In this document: piece after piece, positions 11,301 through 20,339 of the stretch
Position numbering within the stretch: position 1 is the stretch's first letter
Layout: each line of letters begins with the position of its first letter
Origin: Coprinus comatus
Lineage: Eukaryota; Basidiomycota; Agaricomycetes; Agaricales; Agaricaceae
NCBI GenBank assembly: GCA_034638255.1
Contig: JAWPGT010000039.1
Location: 1 to 64,000, forward strand
Direction of reading: 5' to 3'
Length of the DNA stretch: 64,000 bases
Translations under genes and position numbers: made by a program
The notes under the pieces: model-generated
What the model was told of the DNA's origin: nothing
Seen by the model: only the letters and a program-made list of their open reading frames with translations
Database searches by the model: none

Positions 11301-12790
11301 GCTATTACACTCTTCAGTCGCAAGCTCATCACCCGGAAAGCAACGAAGAATCCCAACGCATTCAGGTTCTATACCTCACGATCCCACAATCCCGACCGAG
11401 GTACTTGGTCGACTATTACAACCGATTTCTCACAAGAAAATTGGGGTTTGCGGACCGAAGAATATTTTGCAGGTGTAGAAAAGTTGGGTAAAGGGAAGAT
11501 CAAAGATATCCTCAGAGAATCACGCCTGTACAGTTGCCGCCGTCAAAACCGAGAACACGAACCAGACCAAAAGACACCCTCAAGAGCAGCCAAACTTGAG
11601 GCTTGTGCAAATATGTTTGACTCAGACCCTGAGTCTAGTTATGAGGACGTGATAGAAAATGGCCAGCAAGAAGTGGAACAGGGAGTAGTTGTATCTGGGA
11701 ATGCCAGGAATTTTGGTGAGTCCATTTGTAACCTTGTCAGGAAATTATACTATATATTATTGTATAGATAAATCTAAGTACTCGAAACACTACAATGAAG
11801 GATATACCCAGCCTACCGCCAGTGGAAGCAATGTTCAATTAACCATCTCCGGCAGCACGTCACATGTTGACATGGGCAATAATAGTACTCCGTATGTCAG
11901 CAGTTACTCTATTACAGCTTTTATTAGTACTAAAACTGGCATTCCAGTGGTGGTACTCGTCATCACGAAACGTACGTTTCCTGTCACCCCCGAACTTGAA
12001 CAAAAACTCATCCAAAACATAGTACTCAACACTCAAAAGCCTCGAGTACCAAGGACTCTGAGTTGTAAGTATCTATTCACCTACTATACATTAAATTATG
12101 GTAACACAAATCTGTTTTATGGTAGTTTAAACAGCTTCCACCCTCGATCCCTGAATTCTCACAATGTCAACTTGTATGTACCAATGGTCATATATTATTG
12201 ACATATTCACTGTTTACTAACAAAAGCCTGGTCAAAATATAGGAGTGCTCAACCCTCGAAGACCTCTAGTATTGGACAAATGTACGTATATCCATTTTCT
12301 ATAATACCATGGTAACGAGAATGTCTTATAGTGGCTTGGTTAGCTTATATCCTCCACCCTCGAGTTCTCTTAATACAAACCTGTAAGTATTGGGAGCACC
12401 TACATTTACTATACTAACTGTTCAAATATGTTTGAATCTAGGAACAAACTTACTATCCCCAATACACACTTCCATTCCCTTACATCTAATCCTCGTAACG
12501 AAATCGAAGTCCCACACCCGATGGTACAAGAATCCAAGGTTCAGAATCAGATGGAGGTGGATAATAGTAAGGGTCACGAATACATAGACGAGAGAGAAGA
12601 TGCACAGTACTGCTCAGAGGGGATTGAGTCTCAAGTGGATGACTCAGATATGATGCAGAGTGAGCTGTCTTATGACACGGAAGGGGAATATAATGGACAT
12701 GACATAGGGAGCTCCGAAATTGATGATGAATTTGTTGACAAGAATGAGCGAGAATATTTTGAGGAGACACTCACGGATGCTGATTTTTAG
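8328..12790 (+). CDS. Plavaka partner protein (conserved accessory gene of the element)
   Basis: A multi-exon gene starting at ATG 8328. The first exon (8328-8631) encodes a basic TRSRNATAHPG motif followed by a Lys/Arg/Glu/Ala-rich coiled-coil-like stretch. Exon 2 is 8688-8962. Three tandemly repeated small exon units follow (to 9312), then a basic Lys-rich region. The second half is a globular region: ADLPPLANKHSTF, SRHIYGN, IHQYRNKLAIKA, FLWRSTE, HSLVLQTFSAHY and GLALAAT. These blocks resemble proteins I recall beside Plavaka transposases in agaricomycetes; the function is not known to me. The C-terminal exons (11770-12790) are low complexity and acidic. No in-frame stop was seen in exons I could chain, but exon borders after 9313 are only partly resolved. 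Location suggests a DNA-binding or transposition helper role (inference). Confidence 0.65.
8856..9312 (+). repeat. Three tandem exon-plus-intron repeats in the partner gene
   Basis: Exon copies end at 8962, 9135 and 9312. The last two exons are 9016-9135 and 9193-9312, and the unit including its intron is about 177 bp. Each copy encodes the same pattern, (E/S)IPV.K..V.(K/R)PT.KS.KA..QQ..S.H(D/E), and each is followed by GTAAGTT plus similar intron sequence. The copies differ by scattered substitutions, so the amplification is not brand new. Confidence 0.85.
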
Positions 12791-13064
12791 TAATGTACCA
12801 AGGTATATTAGATAATCAGTAGTACGTACAACAATAGCATGCAATGGACTTACGAGTGTGTGAATTTGAGGCCAAATAATTTGTATAATATTCAGAAATA
12901 TTTTATGTGGTATATATTTTATTTTAATATTATTTGTTTAACTTGAAATTACTTAGATATACTTGTGTCAACCTTTGGTTACACCTTTGTTCTCCTTGGA
13001 AAAATAAATAAATAAAAATCGAAAAATGAAAGATATTTTATACACTAAAAAAAGGAACATCAAG

Positions 13065-13248
13065 TAGCCCAAAGGCTTTCCAAGGTTGTCTAAGGTAGAG
13101 GTCCTACTTGGACTACCTTGGAAACACCTTGCATCAAGGACATCCAAGGTAATCAAAGGAAAAAGGTCTCATCCTTGGACAACCTTGAACTACCTTGGAA
13201 ATTTTTCCAAGGTAGTTCAAGGTAATCTAAGGTAATCTAAGGTAGTCT
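13065..13248. repeat. Plavaka right subterminal CCTTGG/CCAAGG cluster
   Basis: At least twelve CCTTGG, CCAAGG or CTAAGG hexamers in both orientations in about 180 bp, including two inverted CTACCTTGGAAA-type units around 13185-13220. It mirrors the left-end cluster at 772-930. Confidence 0.7.
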
Positions 13249-13272
13249 AAGGACATTCCCCTTTTCCTGATG
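13249..13272 (-). repeat. Plavaka right terminal inverted repeat
   Basis: Read on the minus strand it starts CATCAGGA and contains GGGG and TGTCCTT in register with the left end (748-771). It is followed by TA at 13273-13274 and then by copia A1 sequence. Confidence 0.75.
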
Positions 13273-13274
13273 TA

Positions 13275-15358
13275 TAGTCCGAGCCCAGCTCCTAGGACTG
13301 ACTCCACCCGTCCCATTTCTCCATCACCTGAACGACCTGAACACTTAACTAGACCTGTTGAACCTTTACCTTGCCGTTCTGGCAGAGAAAAGTTTGTTTT
13401 GTTTAGAGAAGGTAACGTTTATGGGGAGAGAACACATCCATCTGAAATCCTACAAGATTACAATCACAATGAACCTCTACCACCCCAGGGGAGAGTTCGT
13501 CTCCGTGGACATGATTTTAGAATCCGCAATCAACGAGATCACCCAAAAGTAGATCCACGTCCCATTTCGCCTGAGGAAGTCCGAGAATGTCATGATGAAA
13601 TACGCAGACAACAGGAGGATGCTTCACAGCAATATGCGAGGGAGCAACATCCTGACGCAATGGAAGAAGACAAAGATTGTAAGATTCAACGGATAACTAA
13701 GGAAGGGGGGTTAGAATTGATGAACTTTTTATTGGGCAAGGCAAGTTCCACAACAGTTCCTGAGCAATTCTGTGATCTTGTAAAATTGAATCCAGAGGAA
13801 CGTAAACACTGGCATGATGCTTGTCTCAAAGAACTAGCTGCGCTTAAAAAGCGACAAGTTTACGAGTTGGTGAAACTTCCGGAAGGAAGAAGAACCATAA
13901 AAAATAGATGGGTCTTTAATGAAAAGAGTGACAGTCGCAAACGTGCTAGACTAGTTGCTAAAGGATTTTCTCAAATCAAGGGCATCAATTTTGACAAACT
14001 ATTCTCTCCAGTAGTAAGATATGAGTCCGCTCGAATCCTGCTCGGGTTAGCCGCCCTTGAAGACTGGGACATTGAGTCTGTCGATGTAAAGACAGCATAT
14101 CTCTATGGCAAATTGGATGAGGAAATCTACATGGATCAACCCAAAGGTTTTAAACTTAAGGGTAAAGAACACATGGTGTGGAGGTTACGACGTGCATTGT
14201 ATGGCCTTAAACAAGCCGGCTTGGCCTGGTGGAAGGAGATGGCATCTTCCATGAACCAACTAGGCTTCAAGCGATGTGAATCCGATGCCGGTATTTATAT
14301 ATATTGTCGAAAAGATGGCAAGTTTGTCATTGCTGTCGTGTACGTTGACGACGTACTTTTTATGGGAAATGACTCCGCCCTGCTTAAAAAGCTTAAAGGA
14401 GAGTTCATGAAAAGTGGGAATGCCACGACCTTGGAGAAGTCAAAGAATTTCTTGGTATGCGCATCAGGAGAGATCGAGCTAATTGAAAGATCTATCTTGA
14501 TCAATGTGCTTATTTAGAAACGATCCTGGAAAGGTTTGAAGTCACTGGCTCAGACCGTGACACCAAGCCGGCGCAAACTCCGCTGCCAGAAGGGTACTAT
14601 CCAGTTCCGAACGACAAGCCGATCAACTCCTCCATCCGTTCTAGGTACCAACAGGTGATCGGATCACTGTTGTACATTGCTATTGGCACGCGTCTGGACA
14701 TTTTGTTTGCTGTGACTAAGCTTAGTCAACATTCACATAACCCTACGGAAGAACACTTGTGTAGAGCTCTCTATATTTGCAGATACCTCTTAGCGACTCG
14801 AGAATATCGAATGACGCTTAATGGTGCTGGTAATGAAGGCTTTATTGCATACAGTGATTCTGATTGGGCTAGTGATCCTTCTACTCGAAGATCCCAAACT
14901 GGTTATCTGTCCACTGTTGCATCCTGTCCAGTAGCCTGGGTCAGTTGATCACAGAAGACTATCGCGTTATCGTCCACAGAGGCTGAGTACATGGCTATTT
15001 CCGATTGTAGTTGTCAGTCCATCTGGATCAGAAGCCTTATGACTGAACTTGGTTTACACACCAATGAACCAATGGATATTTGTGGAGACAATATGGGCTC
15101 TCTCTTTATTGTGCAAAACCCTGCTGTTGAAAAGAGATCAAAACACATAGACATCATCTTCCACTTCATTTGTCAAGTAATTGATGAAAAGAAGGTTCAG
15201 CTCTATTTCATCCCAGGCACTGAGAACCCTGCTGATCTTCTCACGAAGAATCTAGGACGCGTGAAGTTTGAATACTTCCGTGATAACTATTACGGGTTGG
15301 AGTTTTCTAATCCCACATATAGTGCTGCCAAGTGCTCAAATAATATGGTCCCAACATA
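13275..15358 (+). pseudogene. Ty1/copia element A1, reverse transcriptase and RNase H part
   Basis: Continuation of A1 after the Plavaka insertion. It contains the NRWVFNEK and RLVAKGFSQ entry of the reverse transcriptase, the metal-binding ESVDVKTAYLYG block, the catalytic YVDD box near 14341, and the RNase H region (SDSDWASD, STEAEYMA, ADLLTKNLG). Both catalytic Asp motifs are intact here, unlike in copies A2 and C. The frame is broken near 14410 by loss of one A in a run (four here, five in A2), and by TGA at 14946-14948 where A2 has Arg. The LTR begins 37 bp after the stop codon, preceded by a CAGGGGAG polypurine tract. Confidence 0.92.
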
Positions 15359-15395
15359 AGGCGCTTCAAAGCTGCCATGTTCGTATTCAGGGGAG

Positions 15396-15804
15396 TGTTG
15401 AACTATTATTAGTTCTACGATGACATTCTCTATGGCATTACGCTGATGAACATGTGACTTAATATGTTCTCGCACGGACCAACGTAGATATGTATATAAA
15501 CTTGTATTCCAGCATTATATACTCTCAGTTTCTTCTACTACAACAACCACCTCACCCTCAGTAAGTGTTAGTCGTACCTACCCATGCAACACTTACTGAG
15601 GGTGAGGTGGTTGTTGTAGTAGAAGAAACTGAGAGTATATAATGCTGGAATACAAGTTTATATACATATCTACGTTGGTCCGTGCGAGAACATATTAAGT
15701 CACATGTTCATCAGCGTAATGCCATAGAGAATGTCATCGTAGAACTAATAATAGTTCAACAATGCCATAGAGAATGTCATCGTAGAACTAATAATAGTTC
15801 AACA
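15396..15804. repeat. Copia-A 3' LTR as a perfect hairpin with a duplicated tail
   Basis: The LTR starts TGTTGAAC at 15396. Bases 15396-15569 are followed, after an 18-nt loop (15570-15587), by their inverted copy at 15588-15761. The last 43 bp of that inverted copy (15719-15761) are then repeated in tandem at 15762-15804. The A-family LTR is about 236 bp in A2 (40329-40564), so the forward arm here is truncated at the fold. Confidence 0.9.
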
Positions 15805-18420
15805 CCTCCAAACAACTTGCGACTGACTTGGGGCTTTCTGCAGATCAACCAGGTCAATTCCAAGTACTGCTTGCTCATGGTTTCCCAGGCTCTGTCTGAA
15901 TCTCATCAACCAAACAGGATGTTATTCAACAGCTCTCTGTCGATATATTTGATCTCTTGTTGACTTTGACCACCCAACCTGAAAGAGTTACACTGTTTAA
16001 TGATCATGTATGGTACATTTTTCCTCTCCATCTTAGTCCTGCTCATTCCCTTTCAGGTTACCCAGGCATTTCCAGATATATTCAATGTTGCCCCTAAGCT
16101 TTGGGAAAAGAGATTGAAAGCTGTACATGCATATGCTTGCAAATCGTTTAACGCAAGAAGATGCCTTCGAAATAAACAAATGGAAGAGATTGACAAAGCA
16201 AAAAAGCACCTTTGTTTATCAACCAAGTTAAGGAACGACTCGGAAGTGAGTTCTTTTAACATCTTCTGTCTTCTTTCTTTCACTTACACTATTGTAAGGG
16301 GACCTTCCTCACCGACCCTTACACCGACACACCAACTACTGACCAATCCTCCGATGTTCCGACTTCCATCGGAACACCTCCTGACTTCATGCTTTCACAA
16401 CTTGCCCCCTCACGTGACTCGTCCCCCATTGTTCCCATTGTCCATGTTACAACATCCCCCTGGACAATAGCTGGTGTCTCTGTTTGTATAGTAGTATATA
16501 TTGTGTGTAGCCTGTGCGAGTGAATCCCCAACTCTTTCTCTTTGGATTCCTCACTAGGTATGTTGTATCTGTTCTGTAATATGTTTCCGATTGAATATAA
16601 CTTTGGATTCCTTGCTAGTTGTCAGGCCGTTCATCGCCAACATGAGTCGCCCTTACAAAAACACTAAGATGTTGAAATCTAGAATGTAAATATATTTCAC
16701 ACCAATAAAATAAAATCTCAGTCCTGAATTCCAACTCCCAACTTCATAAACAAAAAGGAGATATCACATACAATATATTTCATATCGTCTGGAATCACTT
16801 TGTCCCTACCTCTATTGCTCCTATTCTACTCCCCCATATAAACTCAATGGTTGTACTTAGATAGAACAGCTTCTTTTGAATCGATAGACTCTAACACTCT
16901 TTCTGGTTCAACCAGACTTGTGTGACTCGACTAACATTTCGTTACTCGAACGTCACATATTTTGACCATGAGCTTTACTCTTATCGAAACTCTCGCTTTA
17001 CTCTAAACCTCTCTCTCTTCCCTTTGACGACCTCGGAATCAAGTTGGTCTGATCAACCAACATCTCCAGTACTCTGCTTTTTGTTGAGAAATTATATACA
17101 ATCTAATCACATGCCCGACGAGTCCTGTCGGTCTCGCAGATCTTGACTCTGGCAAGATGGTCTTTTTATTTTTTTTTAAATTCACTCGTTTTAATTTTGA
17201 AGGACAGTATGGTCAAACATTCACTTAGTACTTGATTGTTTCTGAAACTCTGATCGTCCTTCGGAGCTTCATTTTGTGAGAACGCTTTTTTGTTTTATGA
17301 ACAATTAGGTTCTTGATGTCATACACTGTGCCAGTGACTTGGTAATCCACACAGATTATCAAGTACTAGCGAGTATTTATCCAAGCTTTACTTTACTCGT
17401 GAGCGTGGGTCTCAGAGTAAAGTTTAGGTATGTCCTTGATAATCCAGTTAGATTATTGAGTCACCCACGCAGTGCATAGAAACACGAACCGATATGTTTT
17501 TTCATGTTCAAATTAGGATTAATACACTCGGAAAAAAATCTTGGACTAGTTTCAGTGTGAATCATCATTTTAAAAAAAGCCAATATGCAACTGAGCACAT
17601 AATGAAATAATGGATTGAAATATTCGGTACGTGTCCCTGAAATAAAACATCCACACCCTTCTGCGATCCTCAATTCTCCTTCTGTGATCATGATCCTCAG
17701 GAAAACTACTAATCGTGTCATTGAGACTACTTCTATTACAACTACTTACGAGTAGAGTTTATCCCTGGCTATGCGTATTCCAATATTTGGGGGGATATGT
17801 ATCTCGGTCCAATTTTCAACTGGCCTTTCATAAGGCTGAGTTCACTCAAGCGGTTTCCCTCAGAATATCTTGATTCTACATCCAACTCTCTTCACGCCTT
17901 CAACAATAATTCATTCAATATCTCATTTACTATGGCACCTGTTCTTAACTTGAAAACTCGACCGCGATGTTGGCAGCTTTTCATTGACTATACCAACAGG
18001 TACGTCTGCTATTAATACTCCATGCATGTTAATTCCACTCTCTCAGAATCCACTCCAACTTTTACAGCAGAGGTCGCTCATGCGGCACCTGATTAGGATC
18101 TTCTTCTTTTTTTCGGGATATTCGCTGTTATCATCTTCAAAGAATATACCACCCATCAGATAAGTATGGATATTTATAACACCTTACAAAAATGATTGGA
18201 ATGGTCCGGGTAATATCTTGAGTCGGGCTTTCCACAACTTGCAGTGAGCACAATTCTAAAGTAAGTGCAGACTCTTTGTTTGATCGGTCATAATTATCAA
18301 CTGTTCAATGAGCTCTGTCTACTTTCAGTAATAGGAATAGTACAAGGTCGAGAATCTTGAGTGACTTCACATGTGACCTTTTTGAATTCTTTGATCATAC
18401 TGTCCCAGGTACGGGTTTGA
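15805..18420. other. Degenerate region without an assignable gene
   Basis: A protein-like stretch is readable on the plus strand around 15815-16070, with a block IFDLLLTLTTQPERV, interrupted by a stop. A second stretch around 16060-16250 contains QVTQAFPDIFN. I could not assign either to a family. The remainder (16.3-18.4 kb) is AT-rich with no coding signal that I trust. Confidence 0.5.
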
Positions 18421-18599
18421 ATTATTATCTACGTCTTAAGTTTGTAAAAGAAGCTCCTGTTTTCACTGTTTGACTCTTCAGAATTTGAGAGATTGATTGA
18501 GAGATCTGTAAGACCTTCAATGTTTTCGAGATCTTAGGTGTGAATATTGACGTAGTGAGTTTGGGAGATTCAATTTGAATGAAGAGAGATGTTTGTGAC

Positions 18600-19300
18600 G
18601 CTAGTTCAAACATTGGCACTTTTAGTATCACGTAATGTTCATCTTTGGCGTATCGTTGACGAAGAACGAATGAATAAGATTACTTCACCATCGATATCCC
18701 CAATGAGGATTACAAAGGTTTCAGCACCTCCATGAATCCTTATTCTCATCTGAAATCAGGAACGATGGAAAATCGATACGAAGAAGAGGACGAGTGATGG
18801 ATTAGACTTGGGCTTGTAAGTCAGCAAACCAAGAAGTCAAGAATATATTGCATTGAGTCACTCACTGAAGTTTAGGGAAATTATGTACGAGATTGACGGC
18901 CTTGGGGACAGGACCACGTTCATCGTGCAATATAATAGTTTCGTCAATAAGGATATGACAAATGAGGTTGATATAATGGACGTCAGTACTCTTGGGAGTG
19001 GTAACATCCCACTTCTCAAGGATGGTGACGATGATTTGCGTTTCGGCACTTCGTTGCTTGGTCATTTGAGGATCACGAGTAAGTTCGCCGACATGGATAC
19101 CAAAGACCTTGAGAGGTTCGGTAAATTTATGGACCATTTTTCGTACATGGTTTTCATGGGAGCAATGTAAACCATCTTGAAACCATCGAGGTTGAATTCC
19201 TCGGTCTCTTCATTTTCCCAGTTTCGAGCTCACTAACAGGTTTCATCGAATGTCTTGAGTTTGGCAAGAATCCCTGCCCTGTACATACGGCCCAATCCTT
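18600..19300 (-). pseudogene. BRR2-like Ski2-family RNA helicase, degenerate fragment
   Basis: BRR2 is the U5 snRNP helicase that unwinds U4/U6 during spliceosome activation. On the minus strand the relic reads YRAGILAKLKTFDET (about 19290-19240), then NLDGFKMVYIAPMKTM (helicase motif Ia region), FGIHVGELT..PQMTKQ (Ib region), AETQIIVTILEKWDV (the TPEKWD block with a changed residue) and LIDETIILHDERGP (motif II DE.H altered). At about 18730-18660 it reads IHGGAETFVILIGDIDGE, a Sec63-domain block of the same protein. RecA1 and Sec63 blocks are adjacent, so several hundred codons between them are missing. Frames switch repeatedly. This is a dead genomic fragment, and the functional BRR2 must lie elsewhere. 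Confidence 0.78.
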
Positions 19301-20339
19301 TTGTAAAAAAGTAATTAATTAACAAACATCATTAGTTTCAAATATAAAACATACCTGTGATTGGAGAATCAATGACGATGTTGGATCAGGCAGCTTGACC
19401 ATTTGGCATGAACGTAGACCGATAACACTAAGTACATCCTTTATGATGCTCCTTGACTCCCTATCACAAACAAAATGTCCGCACCTTTCATAATCACAAT
19501 CTTTGGAATGTACTACAATGAAGGCAGGAATCTCCAGTCCCTTTGAAGGTGCTTCGTTCATGATAAGGATCAAAGAGAAATGTTTGACCAGGTTGAATAT
19601 GTTTATCTATACGCCTCTTCATCAATTTTAACATTCCTTTGAAAAAATTGTTTGATGCTCTCTACCGTTGTGTTAAAGCAAGTGTATATACTCCCCATAT
19701 GTAAAAAAAAAAAAAAAGAGAGTAAACGTTCAACGTTCAGCCTCAATTCCAATTTTGACACCACGTTGAATGAATAACACTAGAAATTGGAGAAATTGGA
19801 ATATCAGGTATAATTTCCACACCTCTTAAATGAACAATGTAAACCTCTGTGTTTTTGTATCGTTAATCACCGTGTTATAATGAACTGTTGAATTTGGATA
19901 AGGCAAACGTGCGTCGAGAACGCGTGCGGCAGTGCAGGATGGCCCAAACTATACTGCAATCATATGTCATAATTCTAGTTTCGAAGGACATTTCCGTGCG
20001 ACTTCATGACTCAGTATCACACGAGTCACGTACGTTCAGTTTTGAGTTTGAAATTTGAAATCTATTCATATCCTCTGATACCTGAAGCAGGCCTCAAGAT
20101 CATCGAAAAACGCATCGTAGCTCAACGTCTTCTATCATGATTACATTCACCCTCTTCTGAGACCATACAAGGAGATGGGCATTGAGAGCTTCTTCTGCCT
20201 GCGACTGGTGCTCATCCTGCACACGTAAAGAGCAGAGCGGACGTCAGGGCGTGCTGAACAATGGGGTTACGCTAGTGGTAATTGTTTGTTTATTAAATTA
20301 TTATATTTTCTGGGTAGACGACTGAATATGACATACCAC

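Larger units (their letters stand above)
748..13272. mobile_element. Plavaka-type DNA transposon, full length, inserted in copia A1
   Basis: A 12,525-bp block interrupts copia A1 between its integrase and reverse transcriptase regions. Both ends show an imperfect inverted repeat starting CATCAGGA, flanked by TA (746-747 and 13273-13274). Just inside each end lies a cluster of CCTTGG/CCAAGG motifs. The block carries a transposase recognisable as Plavaka by its N-terminal C2H2 finger and its internal and C-terminal sequence blocks, with a divergent partner gene of the kind I recall beside such transposases in agaricomycetes. Compared with A2 (42678-42912), about 235 bp of copia sequence is missing at the insertion site, so a deletion accompanied or preceded insertion. 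The 2-bp duplication may therefore be chance. Confidence 0.85.

Noticed and set aside
16283..16640. Possible solo LTR with TGTAAGGGG...GCCAACA ends
   Set aside because: No matching 5-bp duplication and no second copy in the window.
18853..19170. 105-codon plus-strand open frame
   Set aside because: It is the antisense of the BRR2-like helicase blocks, which are recognisable on the minus strand.
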